Below, piece by piece: positions 8,388 through 18,095 of a DNA stretch of 64,000 nucleotides (position 1 is its first letter; each line of letters begins with the position of its first letter). The notes beneath the pieces are model-generated. The model was not told the origin of the DNA, made no database searches, and worked only from the letters and a program-made list of their open reading frames with translations. Origin of the DNA: Ferribacterium limneticum (GTDB lineage: Bacteria; Pseudomonadota; Gammaproteobacteria; Burkholderiales; Rhodocyclaceae); the NCBI RefSeq assembly GCF_020510585.1, contig NZ_CP075190.1, positions 1,796,001 through 1,860,000 of the forward strand. Reading direction: 5' to 3'. Made by a program: the position numbers and the translations under genes.

Positions 8388-8702
8388 ATGGACAAGATGC
8401 TGCCGCAACCGAGCGCCATCATTCTCGAAGAGCAGACCGACCTGACCATCAGCGAAGTCTGCCAAGCCTGTGCCGTGCGGGTTGAAACCATTGTCGAACT
8501 GGTCGACGAAGGCGTGTTGTCACCCATTGGCCGCGAGCCGCACCGCTGGCGTTTCACCGGCACCCACCTGCGGCGTGCCACGGTCGCCATCCGCCTGCAA
8601 CGCGATCTCGGCGTCAATCTGGCCGGCGCCGCGCTGGCCCTGCAACTGCTCGACGAACTCGATGCCCTGCAAGCCCGGCTTCAGGCGATGGGCAGGAATT
8701 GA
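8388..8702 (+). CDS. cbpM: Chaperone modulator CbpM
   Basis: 104 residues starting at ATG 8388, with GGGAG just upstream inside the end of cbpA. It has a MerR-like helix-turn-helix N-terminal fold (LTISEVCQACAVRVETIVELVDEGVLSP) followed by a helical C-terminus. CbpM binds the J domain of CbpA and blocks its activity. The cbpA-cbpM pairing is the usual arrangement and supports both calls. Confidence 0.88.
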   Translation: MDKMLPQPSAIILEEQTDLTISEVCQACAVRVETIVELVDEGVLSPIGREPHRWRFTGTHLRRATVAIRLQRDLGVNLAGAALALQLLDELDALQARLQAMGRN

Positions 8703-8747
8703 CTGGCTTGGCGCTGGGCGGGAAATACTTTAACGAGGATTCAAATC

Positions 8748-9296
8748 ATGGAATGGCGAAATACGAACGAGCGGTATGGCTTGTTATCCATCGGACTGCA
8801 TTGGTTGATGTTGCTGCAACTTGTCGCGGTCTATGCCTGCATCGATCTGCGAGAGTTCTTTCCCAAAGGCAGCGATCTGCGCGAGGCCCTGAAATTCTGG
8901 CACTTCAGTTTGGGTCTCTCGGTATTCCTGGTGGTCTGGATTCGCCTTGTTGCCCATATAACGGGGCCAGTACCCCGCGTCGTGCCAGCCTCGCCGGCCT
9001 GGCAAAGCGTGCCGGGCAAGCTGGTGCATGTCGCGCTCTACGGGCTGATGATCGCCTTGCCGGTGCTGGGCTGGCTGATACTGAGTGCCGAAGGCAAGGC
9101 TATCCCGTTTTTCGGCTGGCAACTGCCGGCACTGGTTGCTGAAGACAAAGGACTGGCTGACTGGAGCAAGGTACTTCATGAAACCGGCGGGACGATCGGG
9201 TATTTCGTCATCGGCCTGCACGCTCTGGCTGCCCTGTTTCATCATTATGTCCAGCGGGACAACACGCTGCGCCGCATGTTGCCGACGCGTCCATGA
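8748..9296 (+). CDS. Cytochrome b561
   Basis: 182 residues with four predicted membrane helices, a family-typical size. Likely haem ligand histidines occur in GLHWLM (helix 1), FWHFSLG (helix 2), and [11 protein letters not shown] (helix 4). Family members move electrons across the inner membrane, often oxidising ubiquinol or dealing with superoxide. It lies 45 bases after cbpM and 19 bases before the phosphoketolase gene, in the same direction, so probably shares their transcript. Confidence 0.88.
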   Translation: MEWRNTNERYGLLSIGLHWLMLLQLVAVYACIDLREFFPKGSDLREALKFWHFSLGLSVFLVVWIRLVAHITGPVPRVVPASPAWQSVPGKLVHVALYGLMIALPVLGWLILSAEGKAIPFFGWQLPALVAEDKGLADWSKVLHETGGTIGYFVIGLHALAALFHHYVQRDNTLRRMLPTRP

Positions 9297-9315
9297 CTCA
9301 ATCAAGGAAAATGCC

Positions 9316-11685
9316 ATGACCTCGACTGCTACGCCTCTCGCCGCCGACGAACTCGACCAGATGAACGCCTGGTGGCGCGCCGCCAACTACCTGTCGGTCG
9401 GCCAGATCTACCTGCTCGATAACCCGCTGCTCAAAACTCCGCTCAGCCTGGCCAACATCAAGCCGCGCCTGCTCGGCCACTGGGGTACGACGCCGGGTTT
9501 GAACTTCATCTACGTGCACATGAACCGGGCGATCAAGCAGTACGACCTCGACATGATCTTCATCGCCGGCCCCGGCCACGGTGGCCCCGGAGTGGTGGCG
9601 AATACCTGGCTGGAGGGTAGCTACAGCGAGTTTTACCAGGATATCTCGCAGGACGAAGAGGGCATCCGCCGGCTGTTCAAGCAGTTTTCCTTCCCCGGCG
9701 GCATTCCCAGCCACGCCTCGCCGGACACGCCGGGATCAATCCACGAAGGCGGCGAACTGGGTTACGCGCTGTTCCATGCCTACGGCGCCGTGTTCGACAA
9801 TCCGCACCTGATCACCTGCTGCGTCGTCGGCGACGGCGAGGCGGAGACCGGGCCGCTGGCGACCTCCTGGCATTCGAATAAATTCCTCAATCCGCGCACC
9901 GATGGCGCCGTGCTGCCCATTCTCCACCTCAACGGCTACAAGATCGCCAACCCGACCATCCTGGCCCGGATCAGCCACAGCGAGCTGGAATGCCTGTTCG
10001 TCGGCTACGGCTACCAGCCCATTTTCGTCGAGGGTGACGACCCGGAAACCATGCACCAGTTGATGGCGGCTGCGGTCGACACGGCCATTGCCAGCATTGC
10101 CGCCATCCAGCGCAAGGCGCGCGAAGGCGGCGATGAGAGCCGTCCGCGCTGGCCGATGATCATCCTGCGTTCGCCGAAAGGGTGGACCGGGCCGAAAACG
10201 GTCGATGGCAAGCAGAGCGAAGGCTCCTGGCGTTCGCATCAGGTGCCGTTCAGCGACATGGACAAGCCGGAACACGTGCAATTGCTGGGCGAATGGATGG
10301 CCTCCTACAAGCCGGCCGAACTGTTCGATAACGGTGGCCGGCTGATGCCCGAGATCGCCGCGTTGGCCCCCCTCGGCCAGCGGCGCATGGGTGCCAACCT
10401 GCACGCCAATGGTGGCGCCCTGTTGCGCGACCTGCGTCTGCCCGATTATCGCGACTACGCCGTGGCGGTGCCGACGCCGGGTGGTTCGGTGGCCGAGGCG
10501 ACGCGCGCCATGGGCGTTTTCCTGCGCGACGTGATGCGCCAGAACCCCGACAACTTCCGCGTCTTCGGGCCGGATGAAACTGCTTCCAACCGTCTCGGTG
10601 CCTTGTTCGAGGTCACCAACCGCAGCTGGATGGCCGAACATCTGGCCGGCGACGACCATCTGGCGCCCGATGGCCGGGTCATGGAAGTGCTGTCCGAACA
10701 CGCCTGCCAGGGCTGGCTCGAAGGCTACCTGCTGACCGGCCGGCACGGCCTGTTCTCGTGCTACGAAGCCTTTATCCACATCGTCGATTCGATGTTCAAT
10801 CAGCACGCCAAGTGGCTCAAGATGTGTGGCGAGATTCCCTGGCGGCGGCCGATTGCCTCGCTCAACATCCTGCTCACCTCGCACGTCTGGCGCCAGGATC
10901 ACAACGGCTTTTCGCACCAGGATCCGGGCTTCATCGACCACGTGGTGAACAAGAAGGCCGACATCATCCGCGTCTATCTGCCGCCCGATGCCAACACGCT
11001 GCTCTACGTCACCGACCGCTGCCTGAAGAGCCGCAACCTGGTCAATGTCATCGTCGCCGGCAAGCAGCCGGACTGGCAGTGGCTGGACATGGAAGCCGCA
11101 ATCAACCACGCCAGCGCCGGCATCGGTCTCTGGGAATGGGCCTGCAACGACCAGCCGGGCGAGCCGGATATTGTGCTGGCGTCGGCCGGCGACGTGCCGA
11201 CACTCGAAATGCTCGCCGCCATCGACATCCTGCACAGACTGGCGCCAAGCTTGAAAATTCGCTTCATCAACGTCGTCGACCTGATGACCCTGCAACCGCA
11301 GGAAGAGCACCCGCATGGCCTGTCGAGCGACGAATTCGACTCGCTGTTTACGGCCGACAAGCCGATCATCTTCGCCTACCACGGCTATCCGTGGCTGATC
11401 CACCGGCTGACTTACCGGCGGACCAACCACGCCCGGCTGCACGTCCGCGGCTACAAGGAGGAGGGCACGACGACGACGCCGTTCGACATGGTCGTCCTCA
11501 ACACCCTTGACCGTTTTCATCTGGTCATGGATGTGGCCAGTCGCGTACCCAAGCTGCAGGCGCAGGCGGCGCACATCAAGCAGGCGATGCGCGACAAGCT
11601 CAACGAGCACGCGCAATACATCCTCGAACACGGCGAAGACATGCCGGAAATCCTCGAATGGCAATGGTCGGGAGCAAAGTCATGA
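9316..11685 (+). CDS. xfp: Xylulose-5-phosphate/fructose-6-phosphate phosphoketolase
   Basis: 789 residues from ATG 9316 (the frame is open upstream into the cytochrome gene). A thiamine-diphosphate enzyme that splits xylulose 5-phosphate or fructose 6-phosphate with inorganic phosphate to acetyl phosphate plus an aldose phosphate. Both family signatures are present: [10 protein letters not shown] and [19 protein letters not shown], the latter being the TPP and Mg site. The stop overlaps the transaldolase start (ATGA). Together with Gnd and Zwf encoded 5 kb away it could form a phosphoketolase shunt yielding acetyl phosphate. Confidence 0.95.
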   Translation: MTSTATPLAADELDQMNAWWRAANYLSVGQIYLLDNPLLKTPLSLANIKPRLLGHWGTTPGLNFIYVHMNRAIKQYDLDMIFIAGPGHGGPGVVANTWLEGSYSEFYQDISQDEEGIRRLFKQFSFPGGIPSHASPDTPGSIHEGGELGYALFHAYGAVFDNPHLITCCVVGDGEAETGPLATSWHSNKFLNPRTDGAVLPILHLNGYKIANPTILARISHSELECLFVGYGYQPIFVEGDDPETMHQLMAAAVDTAIASIAAIQRKAREGGDESRPRWPMIILRSPKGWTGPKTVDGKQSEGSWRSHQVPFSDMDKPEHVQLLGEWMASYKPAELFDNGGRLMPEIAALAPLGQRRMGANLHANGGALLRDLRLPDYRDYAVAVPTPGGSVAEATRAMGVFLRDVMRQNPDNFRVFGPDETASNRLGALFEVTNRSWMAEHLAGDDHLAPDGRVMEVLSEHACQGWLEGYLLTGRHGLFSCYEAFIHIVDSMFNQHAKWLKMCGEIPWRRPIASLNILLTSHVWRQDHNGFSHQDPGFIDHVVNKKADIIRVYLPPDANTLLYVTDRCLKSRNLVNVIVAGKQPDWQWLDMEAAINHASAGIGLWEWACNDQPGEPDIVLASAGDVPTLEMLAAIDILHRLAPSLKIRFINVVDLMTLQPQEEHPHGLSSDEFDSLFTADKPIIFAYHGYPWLIHRLTYRRTNHARLHVRGYKEEGTTTTPFDMVVLNTLDRFHLVMDVASRVPKLQAQAAHIKQAMRDKLNEHAQYILEHGEDMPEILEWQWSGAKS

Positions 11686-12794
11686 GCCAGAATCCGCTAC
11701 TTGAACTCAAGGCCATCGGCCAGCACATCTGGCTCGACAACCTGTCGCGCACTCTGCTCCGCGAGGGTGGCCTGCAGCGCCTGATCAACGAGGACGGCAT
11801 TGATGGCGTGACCTCGAATCCATCCATTTTCGAGAAAGCCATCGCCAACGGGACCTATTACCGTGAGGATCTGGAACGCCTGCGCGGTGCCGGACTCGAT
11901 GCCGAGGCCTGTTACGAATCGCTGGTCATCGCCGACATCCGGGCGGCCTGCGCCATGTTGCTGCCGGCTTTTCGGGAGAGTCGGGGAGAAGCCGGTTACG
12001 TCAGCCTTGAGGTGTCGCCAGCGCTGGCCGACGATACGATAGGCACCGTCGCCGCGGCGCGCCGTCTGCTGCAACAGGTCGGCCTGGACAACGTCCTGAT
12101 CAAAGTGCCGGCCACTCCTTCCGGAATTGAGGCTTTTTCCCGGTTGACCGCAGAAGGTGTGTCGGTCAACGTCACCCTGATCTTTTCGCTGGCCCAGTAC
12201 GAGGCCGTGGTCCAGGCCTATCTGCGCGGGGCATTGCGCTGGCTGGAAAGCGGCGGCCAAGCCCGGCATTTGCGCTCGGTGGCCAGCGTCTTCCTGAGTC
12301 GCGTCGATACCGCGGTCGATAAACGTCTCGATGCCCTGGGGACGATGCATGCCGCACGGCTCAGCGGGCGATCCGGTGTCGCCCTGGCCAAATGCTGCCA
12401 TGGCCGCTACCGGGATATTTTTCATGGACCTGATTTCGCCCTGCTGCGCTTGGCCGGCATACGGCCGCAAACGCCGCTGTGGGCGAGCACCGGCAGCAAG
12501 AATCTGGCGTACAGCGACGTGCTTTATGTCGAACCGCTGATCGGTCCGGAAAGCATCAATACGCTACCCGACGCCACGCTGGCCGCTTTCCGGAAACATG
12601 GCCAGGTCGCCAATAAATTGAAGGAAGGTCTGGACGAAGCGCAGATTCACGTTCAGGCGCTGATGGAGCTGGGCATCGATCTCGATGCCGTTGGCCATAG
12701 TCTGCAGGTAGACGGGGTGCTGCTGTTTGCCGAGGCTTATCAGAAGATATTGCGCGGTCTAAAGGCAGAAAACCTGACCCGAACGGGGCACTGA
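11682..12794 (+). CDS. tal: Transaldolase
   Basis: 370 residues from ATG 11682, overlapping the xfp stop. It transfers dihydroxyacetone units between sugar phosphates in the non-oxidative pentose phosphate branch. The N-terminal [14 protein letters not shown], the Schiff-base lysine in [12 protein letters not shown], and [15 protein letters not shown] match the long (about 370 residue) bacterial transaldolase class. Translational coupling to phosphoketolase suggests joint production: both enzymes use fructose 6-phosphate or pentose phosphates. Confidence 0.93.
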   Translation: MSQNPLLELKAIGQHIWLDNLSRTLLREGGLQRLINEDGIDGVTSNPSIFEKAIANGTYYREDLERLRGAGLDAEACYESLVIADIRAACAMLLPAFRESRGEAGYVSLEVSPALADDTIGTVAAARRLLQQVGLDNVLIKVPATPSGIEAFSRLTAEGVSVNVTLIFSLAQYEAVVQAYLRGALRWLESGGQARHLRSVASVFLSRVDTAVDKRLDALGTMHAARLSGRSGVALAKCCHGRYRDIFHGPDFALLRLAGIRPQTPLWASTGSKNLAYSDVLYVEPLIGPESINTLPDATLAAFRKHGQVANKLKEGLDEAQIHVQALMELGIDLDAVGHSLQVDGVLLFAEAYQKILRGLKAENLTRTGH

Positions 12795-12804
12795 ACCTCG
12801 CTTG

Positions 12805-13536
12805 TTAGACTTCCGTCAGCTTGAGGAGGATGTCGGCGTACCAGGCGCCGTTCAGGCCCAATGCCTCGTCCTCGATCAGATCGCGATTGCCGACATCGAA
12901 GCGGGACGAATGAATGCCGAGCAGCATCCATGGCAGATCGCCGTGGGCCGGCGTGGTCTGGGCAATGCGCATGACGACTGGCGCGCCGCTGCTGCCGCGA
13001 TGGGTGCGCGCATCGGTCAGAAAAAATCCTTCGCCCTGAAAGCGCATCCCGAATGCCGAGGCGATGATGGCGTGGCGGACCACCGGCGTGTGGTGCAGGG
13101 CATCATGAAAGCCGAGCGGGAAGCCGACGATGAGCAATGATGAGCCGACTTCGACGCGGTCCAGACTGGTCAACAGGTGGCGCGGGCTGAAGGCACGAAA
13201 GACCGCCGTCTTGGGCAGGGCCTTGCGGTTGATCTCGATGACAGCGACGTCAATGTCACCAGCTGCGTCCAGGCCCTCGCGCCAGAGGCTGTTGCCATCG
13301 CGGTAGAGGGGAATGGAAAAGCCCGTCGATTCGGCGATATTCGCCTCATTGGTGTGCAATTCAATCTCGATCCGGGTTGGGAAATGCTTGCTTTTCTTGT
13401 CGAACACCACGTGGCGACTGGTCACCAGATAAAGACGCTCGTCGCGCCGGAAGAAAAACCCGCTGGCGTTGGTCAGCAAGGTTTTCTCATTGAAAGTCGA
13501 GATACGGGCGGCGGCAAGCAATATCGGTTCGATCAT
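12805..13536 (-). CDS. Trypsin-like serine protease
   Basis: 243 residues. A chymotrypsin-fold protease with His42 (VTSRHVV), an Asp in GDIDVAVIEI (94 or 96) and Ser183 in HRGSSGAPVV; the residue before the active Ser is Ser rather than the usual Asp. No signal peptide or PDZ domain is visible, so it may be cytoplasmic or exported by an unknown route. Monocistronic, ending 10 bases from the convergent tal gene. A -10-like TATATG (13570-13565) and a half-matching regulatory site lie upstream. Substrate unknown. Confidence 0.8.
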   Translation of the reverse strand: MIEPILLAAARISTFNEKTLLTNASGFFFRRDERLYLVTSRHVVFDKKSKHFPTRIEIELHTNEANIAESTGFSIPLYRDGNSLWREGLDAAGDIDVAVIEINRKALPKTAVFRAFSPRHLLTSLDRVEVGSSLLIVGFPLGFHDALHHTPVVRHAIIASAFGMRFQGEGFFLTDARTHRGSSGAPVVMRIAQTTPAHGDLPWMLLGIHSSRFDVGNRDLIEDEALGLNGAWYADILLKLTEV

Positions 13537-13591
13537 GGGTCTGGGCGCTCGGTTGGAGGTTCAACATATAGCCACTTTACGGCCGGTTTTC

Positions 13592-13607
13592 CGTGTGTTG
13601 GCGCACG
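13592..13607 (-). promoter_or_regulatory. Putative CRP/FNR-type operator, site 3 (half match)
   Basis: CGTGTGTTGGCGCACG: only the GCGCACG half fits the shared motif well. Its centre is 29.5 bp from the leftward TATATG (13570-13565), giving the same -41.5 geometry for the serine protease gene as seen at the better sites. It is the weakest member of the set. Confidence 0.3.
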
Positions 13608-13663
13608 CTCGTGCCTAAACACTTGGCAGCCACCTTCAGTGTAGCCCATGCAAGCCTCGCCTA

Positions 13664-13679
13664 TGTGCGCCAGCGAACG
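13664..13679 (+). promoter_or_regulatory. Putative CRP/FNR-type operator, site 4
   Basis: TGTGCGCCAGCGAACG, a close match to the shared near-palindrome. A -10 candidate TAAGCT (13701-13706) starts 29.5 bp downstream of the centre, so the site would be at -41.5 relative to a start near 13713, reading into the SYLF gene. Confidence 0.55.
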
Positions 13680-13807
13680 GTATCGGGACGGCCATGCTCC
13701 TAAGCTCAAGTATTGATTCATGGGGCATGCCCGAGAGATAACTGGGCCGTGCGCCTCGGTATCGATTGCTTCATTTCCAATCAACTCAATACGGACAGGA
13801 CAAGATC

Positions 13808-14371
13808 ATGACTACCAGACGCCACGTTTTGAAAAACCTTCTTCTCATCACTGCCACCGCTTTTTCCATGGGTACATTGAGTAGCCAGGCGATGGCTGCC
13901 AGCGCGGAAGATCTTGACAAAGACGCCGCCCAGGCCCTGCAATCGCTCTACAAGAGCAACCCGGTGGCCGAAAGCCTTGCCAAGAAGGCCAAAGGCATCC
14001 TCGTCTTCCCCAAAATTCTCAAAGCCGGCCTGGTCTTCGGTGGTAGCTATGGCGAAGGTGTGCTGACCAAGAGCGGCAAGCAGTCCGGCTACTACAACTC
14101 GGTGTCGGCCTCCTGGGGCTGGCAAGCCGGTGCTGAATCGTACGGCTACGTTGTCTTCCTGATGAGCGACAAGGCCGTCAAGTACCTCGATCAGTCCAAG
14201 GGCTGGGAATTCGGTGTCGGCCCAAGCGTCGTCGTCGTCAATGAAGGTGTCGCCAAGAACCTGTCGACTTCGACGCTCAAAGACGACGCCTATGCCTTCA
14301 TCTTCGACCAGCAGGGCCTGATGGCCAGTTTGAGTATCGAAGGCACCAAGATCAGCCGCATCAAGCGCTGA
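13808..14371 (+). CDS. Exported SYLF-domain (YSC84-type) lipid-binding protein
   Basis: 187 residues from ATG 13808; an earlier in-frame start at 13766 lacks a ribosome site and would disturb the signal sequence. The N-terminus TTRRHVLKNLLLITATAFS resembles a twin-arginine signal ending at QAMA-AS. The rest is one SYLF domain (AKGILVFPKILKAGLVFGGSYGEG onward), a fold that binds phospholipids in eukaryotes and occurs in many proteobacterial periplasmic proteins. Regulatory site 4 precedes it. Exact role unknown; probably envelope stress. Confidence 0.87.
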   Translation: MTTRRHVLKNLLLITATAFSMGTLSSQAMAASAEDLDKDAAQALQSLYKSNPVAESLAKKAKGILVFPKILKAGLVFGGSYGEGVLTKSGKQSGYYNSVSASWGWQAGAESYGYVVFLMSDKAVKYLDQSKGWEFGVGPSVVVVNEGVAKNLSTSTLKDDAYAFIFDQQGLMASLSIEGTKISRIKR

Positions 14372-14519
14372 GGTCAGGAATGCCTGCGCAGAGCAGGCGC
14401 AATCGGGACGAGGGCGGGCGAGTGCTTGCCCGCTCCCGGAGTCGCGCAAACTGACCGGATCAAGTGGCTATGTGCTCGGGTCTTGCGCTATTGAAACCAG
14501 TCACAAAAGGAGAAACACC

Positions 14520-14669
14520 ATGCTCTACACGATCGCCGTTGTCTTGATCATCCTGTGGCTGTTCGGGCTGCTCACCGCCTACACCGCCGGTGGACTCATC
14601 CACATTCTGCTGGTCATCGCCATTGTCGCCATCCTGCTCCGGGTGATCCGGGGTGGCAGGGTTCTCTAG
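14520..14669 (+). CDS. Small membrane protein, lmo0937 family
   Basis: 49 residues from ATG 14520, preceded by AAAGGAG. Two hydrophobic helices (YTIAVVLIILWLFGLL and GGLIHILLVIAIVAILLRVI) joined by a short polar turn and ended by a basic tail RGGRVL; this pattern fits the lmo0937-family of stress-associated inner-membrane peptides. It follows the SYLF gene by 148 bases. Molecular function unknown. Confidence 0.8.
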   Translation: MLYTIAVVLIILWLFGLLTAYTAGGLIHILLVIAIVAILLRVIRGGRVL

Positions 14670-14795
14670 ACATTTTTTGGCTATTGCTTTGTGTCCCTCA
14701 ATCAAGGTGCCGTGCCCGCTGTCCGCTAGCTGTTGAACGGCCGTCAGTTGCCGAAAGGCGACGGGTTTTGCCGGGCGGCCCCAAGCAACCAGCTT

Positions 14796-15662
14796 TCAGT
14801 CTGGCGATAATGCCAAGTCACTGAAAAGCGAATACCCGGTCTTGTTCCGTTTTGCCTGGTACATGGCCTTGTCGGCATTGGCGACCAGCGATTCCGCAGT
14901 AATGCCATCTGCCGGAAAACTCGCTATGCCAATACTTGGATGAATGACCAGGCTCATGTTGATGTCCCGTATCCGGATGTCGCATGGCGCCTCAACCATT
15001 GCGATGATCTTTTCCGCGATGGTCGTGCTATCCCGTTCGCTTCTGATCTCCGCCAACATGTACAGAAACTCATCTCCACCATGACGGCAGACGGTGTCTT
15101 CGTCTCGAGACGCTTGCTTGATCCGCCCGGCAATCGTCGTCAACACGATGTCGCCGACGTCATGCCCATGCGTATCGTTGATGCTTTTGAAGTCGTCCAG
15201 ATCAAGGAACATGACGACCAAAGAAACGCCATTTCGTTTCGCATGAGCCAATCCGTGCTCGAGTCGATCGTTGAACAGCGCGCGGTTGGGGAGTCCGGTC
15301 AGAGGATCATGGAGGGATGCATGGCGCGCTTCATCGCCCTGTTTAACCTCCGCTGCCAATTTCTCTTGCAGGATAGTCCGCTCGTAAACTTCTTCCTTGA
15401 GCGCCATATTGACCAGCGATAGCTCCTTGGAAGCATTCTGCACCTTGCCCTCGACGGCCTCGGTTTTTTCCAGGGCGTTTTCGACAACGGGCGAGATGTC
15501 TCCGTCCGTCAGTTCGCGCTTGAGTCCGGCGTTAACTGACGACAGATCATCGGCACATTCTTCGACAATATCTTTGACCCGCTCGCTTTGTCCCAGCACC
15601 TGGTGCAGCGAATTGGCGGGGCTAGGGCTTCTCAACAAGCGAGCGATTTTCTTTTTTGGCAT
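14796..15662 (-). CDS. Diguanylate cyclase (GGDEF)
   Basis: 288 residues from ATG 15662 (AGGA upstream); a TTG nine codons earlier is possible. An N-terminal coiled-coil region (about 20-110) leads to a GGDEF domain (about 120-280) with an intact GGDEF active site and the inhibitory RxxD motif (RDED) five residues before it. It should make c-di-GMP from two GTP and be product-inhibited. No membrane helix or sensor domain is evident. Monocistronic; nothing recognisable is seen in the 126 bases towards the small membrane protein gene. Confidence 0.9.
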   Translation of the reverse strand: MPKKKIARLLRSPSPANSLHQVLGQSERVKDIVEECADDLSSVNAGLKRELTDGDISPVVENALEKTEAVEGKVQNASKELSLVNMALKEEVYERTILQEKLAAEVKQGDEARHASLHDPLTGLPNRALFNDRLEHGLAHAKRNGVSLVVMFLDLDDFKSINDTHGHDVGDIVLTTIAGRIKQASRDEDTVCRHGGDEFLYMLAEIRSERDSTTIAEKIIAMVEAPCDIRIRDINMSLVIHPSIGIASFPADGITAESLVANADKAMYQAKRNKTGYSLFSDLALSPD

Positions 15663-15840
15663 GAATCGATGTTTCCTGGTGGCAGACAATTTTGTGGTGG
15701 CGGTTTCACATTTGATTTGCCAACAAAGTGACGCTTGTCATGGAAGGTGCTTTCCACCGTTTGCTGGCCGATGCCTCTTTTCCGATGCTTGAGGCGCTCG
15801 GGTTAGCTCCCGAACGCCTGAAGCCATGGGCTTTCTCGAC
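15663..15840. other. Intergenic region without recognised feature
   Basis: Sequence between the diguanylate cyclase start and the end of the exported Pro/Gln/Arg-rich protein gene. It must hold the cyclase promoter, but I see no clear -35/-10 pair, no small ORF with a ribosome site and no terminator hairpin. Confidence 0.4.
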
Positions 15841-16866
15841 CTATCGCCCGCGTCCCTGACCACGTTCGTCAGAATCATCCCGTTCCCGTTGTTGCCCTGA
15901 GCGCTGCCCCGGGTGCTGTCCTGCTTCCTGCTGGCGAGGAGCCGGCCTGGCCTCGTTTGACGGCTGCCCGCGTTGCTGGTTTTGTTCAGGCTGCGGCCGC
16001 ATGTTTTCGCGGTTTGGCTCGCGTTGTAGCTCGCGTTGTGGCTGCGGGTTATCGCGGGGGGCGGAGCGTTGTTCGACACGGGGAGCGGCCTGCGGTTGTC
16101 TCTGCTCCGGAATTTCCCGTTCCCGCTGCGGCTGTGGCTGCCGCGCCTGCGGGGTGGCCGGGGCTTCCTGGCGGACGGCTGGAGCGGGGCGTGGTGGCGC
16201 TGCCGACGGCTCAGGATTTCTCCTTTGCTGTGACTCTTCCCTGCCGCGCGGGGCCTGTTCGGGCTGACTCCTCGGTGGCGGCGCTGCCTGGAATTGCTGG
16301 CGAACCAGCGGATCACGGGCTTCGTGGCGATAGTTCCGTTGCTGCAATACCGGCTGCTGATCCCGGGATGGATAACGATCTCCGGAATACTGGCGCTGAT
16401 AGGTCGGCAGCGGGGCTGGTGCCGGCATGGCGCGGCGATCCCAGCGATCCCAGCCGCTTCTGTGCTGTGCCCAGTCGTTGCCCCAGTGGTCGCCCCAACG
16501 GGGTGGCGAATTGGCCTGCCAGCCGACGAAGAAATCTGGCGGACGGCGGTAATAGCGCACCGGTACGCGCAGCAGGTAGACCGGGATATATTCCGGTTCG
16601 ACCATCATCCATGGCCCGTTGTACCAGGAGCTCGAATACCAGCGATCAGTCTCGAACACCCAGTACAGGCCGTCGTAGAAGAAATAGTTCGAATTCAGGC
16701 CGGAGGCGTAATAAACCGGGTAACCCGGCACGCGGACCAGATTCGGATAGGTCGACAGGCTGATGCTGATGTTATCGGTCTGGAAACCAAAGCCGAAGCT
16801 GACCTGAGCCGGCGCCGGAACGGCAAAATGGAGCAATATCCCCAGGACAATCAGTTGTTTGCGCAT
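15841..16866 (-). CDS. Exported protein with Pro/Gln/Arg-rich C-terminus
   Basis: 341 residues. A signal peptide (LIVLGILLHFAVPAPAQ) is followed by an aromatic domain (about 22-140) rich in Tyr and Trp, including NYFFYDGLYWVFETDRWYSSSWYNGPW, similar to YXWGXW-type periplasmic proteins. From about residue 150 to the end the chain is low-complexity Pro, Gln, Arg and Glu and probably disordered. Function unknown. The repetitive half creates long spurious ORFs in other frames. Confidence 0.75.
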   Translation of the reverse strand: MRKQLIVLGILLHFAVPAPAQVSFGFGFQTDNISISLSTYPNLVRVPGYPVYYASGLNSNYFFYDGLYWVFETDRWYSSSWYNGPWMMVEPEYIPVYLLRVPVRYYRRPPDFFVGWQANSPPRWGDHWGNDWAQHRSGWDRWDRRAMPAPAPLPTYQRQYSGDRYPSRDQQPVLQQRNYRHEARDPLVRQQFQAAPPPRSQPEQAPRGREESQQRRNPEPSAAPPRPAPAVRQEAPATPQARQPQPQREREIPEQRQPQAAPRVEQRSAPRDNPQPQRELQREPNRENMRPQPEQNQQRGQPSNEARPAPRQQEAGQHPGQRSGQQRERDDSDERGQGRGR

Positions 16867-16928
16867 TGTCTTCCTCCGTTTTGGTGAATGGCACCAGCGA
16901 GGCTGCTCATTGCCAGCCTTTAGCCGAT

Positions 16929-16949
16929 AAAAAAGCGCCCGAAGGCGCC
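16929..16949 (-). terminator. Rho-independent terminator
   Basis: On the minus strand a GCGCC stem closes a UUCG tetraloop and is followed by six T, just after the stop of the coiled-coil protein gene. It ends the DUF3309-BON-coiled-coil transcript. Confidence 0.8.
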
Positions 16950-16959
16950 GATTTCCTGC

Positions 16960-17247
16960 TCACTTGAATTTCGACTGGGCGTCGGTCAGGCCGGTCTTCA
17001 GGTCGTCCCACATCTTGTCGGCGGCTATCCTGACCTGATCCCAGGCTTCGCCGCTCGCCTTGCTGAGTTCCTTCATCTTGTCGGCGACGGCGTGCTGCTT
17101 GGCGCGCAAGGCCTGAATCTCTTCCGCCCGCATGATTTTCATATCGGCTGTGAAGTTGTCCATCTTGGCTTCCAGCAGATTGACCTGAGCGCTCCACTCC
17201 TTGAGTTGGGCGCTCATCTTTTCCTTGTATTCCTTGTGCAGCTCCAT
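16960..17247 (-). CDS. Coiled-coil hypothetical protein
   Basis: 95 residues, almost wholly helical and charged (Lys, Glu, Ala), with heptad character from about residue 5 to 75 and no signal or membrane segment. GAAGGAGAAA precedes the ATG. It lies 35 bases after the BON lipoprotein gene and ends at a terminator. No named family recognised; proteins of this type are often found beside BON and DUF883 stress genes. Confidence 0.75.
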   Translation of the reverse strand: MELHKEYKEKMSAQLKEWSAQVNLLEAKMDNFTADMKIMRAEEIQALRAKQHAVADKMKELSKASGEAWDQVRIAADKMWDDLKTGLTDAQSKFK

Positions 17248-17282
17248 GATTTTCTCCTTCGATGCTGTTGGGCAGCTCGACC

Positions 17283-17702
17283 TTATTTGGCCGACGTGAC
17301 GACGAGTTGGTTGGTGACATCCCGGACGCCGCCGATCGCCATTGCGCGGGCCTTGGCCTTGTCGCTGTTGGCTTTCGAATCGACCGTGCCGGTCAGGGTG
17401 ACGACACCCTTGACGGTGTCGACACTGATTTGCAGCGACTTCAGGCCGGGTTCGCCGAGAAGTTCGGCTTTGACCTTGGCGGTGATTTCGGTGTCATCGA
17501 AAGCCTGAGCGCTTTTGGCGCCTTGTTCGGTCATCTTGTTCTCTAGCTTGTCTACGGTCTCGCCGACCTTCTTGCCGGTGTCGCTGGCCGCCTGGTCCAT
17601 TTTCTTGCCGGCCTGTTCGGCCGGTCCGGGCTTGTCGCAAGCGCTCAGCCCGATGGCCAGGAGCAGCGAAATGGCGATGAAGGTGGTTTTGCTTTGCATC
17701 AT
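17283..17702 (-). CDS. BON-domain lipoprotein
   Basis: 139 residues (or 138 if the second ATG is used). The lipobox LSAC at about residue 22 marks an envelope lipoprotein. A helical linker (about 30-65) precedes one BON domain (about 68-138: DTEITAKVKAELLGEPGLKSLQISVDTVKGVVTLTG). BON domains, as in OsmY, are thought to bind phospholipid membranes in osmotic stress. It lies 31 bases after the DUF3309 gene, same direction. Confidence 0.87.
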   Translation of the reverse strand: MMQSKTTFIAISLLLAIGLSACDKPGPAEQAGKKMDQAASDTGKKVGETVDKLENKMTEQGAKSAQAFDDTEITAKVKAELLGEPGLKSLQISVDTVKGVVTLTGTVDSKANSDKAKARAMAIGGVRDVTNQLVVTSAK

Positions 17703-17733
17703 GTGGTGATTTCTCCAGTGTGGTGGTGCAGTT

Positions 17734-17892
17734 CTAGATTTTGCCGAGCACGAGCAGGACGAGCAGGATCAGCAGGAGCAGTCCGATGCCACCGCTCGGT
17801 GCGTAACCCCAGCCCCGGCTGTGCGGCCAGCTTGGAATGGCGCCGATCAATAACAGGACCAGAACGATTAGCAGAATGGTTCCCAGAGACAT
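17734..17892 (-). CDS. DUF3309-family small membrane protein
   Basis: 52 residues, found by reading the sequence. AGGAG lies upstream of the ATG at 17892. Two hydrophobic helices (SLGTILLIVLVLLLIGAIP and IGLLLLILLVLLVLGKI) flank a loop with SWPHSRGWGYAPSGG, the DUF3309 signature. It is the first gene of the leftward three-gene transcript and lies downstream of regulatory site 5. Function unknown; the family is commonly stress-induced. Confidence 0.82.
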   Translation of the reverse strand: MSLGTILLIVLVLLLIGAIPSWPHSRGWGYAPSGGIGLLLLILLVLLVLGKI

Positions 17893-17969
17893 TTCTTTTC
17901 TCCTAAAAATTGCAGGGCATCAACAGTCAATGCCGTACTGATCATGTTACGGAGGCCATGACAAAGTTC

Positions 17970-17985
17970 TGTTCGCCAGCGCACA
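17970..17985. promoter_or_regulatory. Putative CRP/FNR-type operator, site 5 (best copy)
   Basis: TGTTCGCCAGCGCACA, the most symmetrical copy of the shared motif, lying between the divergent DUF3309 and DUF883 genes. A rightward -10 candidate (CAGTAT, 18007-18012) sits 29.5 bp from its centre; leftward, CATGAT (17946-17941) is about two bases further. One site could serve both directions. Confidence 0.55.
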
Positions 17986-18095
17986 GACCCGGCATACGGG
18001 AGTGACCAGTATTCATGTCAGAGGAATGGAAAGGGCAGCCCGCCAGGCAACCCGTCTTCCTCTCCAGCCCACCATTGCAGAGAACAGGAGAAATC

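Noticed and set aside
9736..11664. 642-codon minus-strand ORF opposite phosphoketolase
   Set aside because: Antisense shadow; xfp carries all family signatures.
14382..14442. Hairpins after the SYLF gene as terminator
   Set aside because: Short GC stems are present (GCCTGC/GCAGGC) but no T tract follows.
14471..14486. Possible extra copy of the operator before the lmo0937-type gene
   Set aside because: Only the TGTGCTC half resembles the motif, and the expected -10 position falls on the ribosome-binding site.
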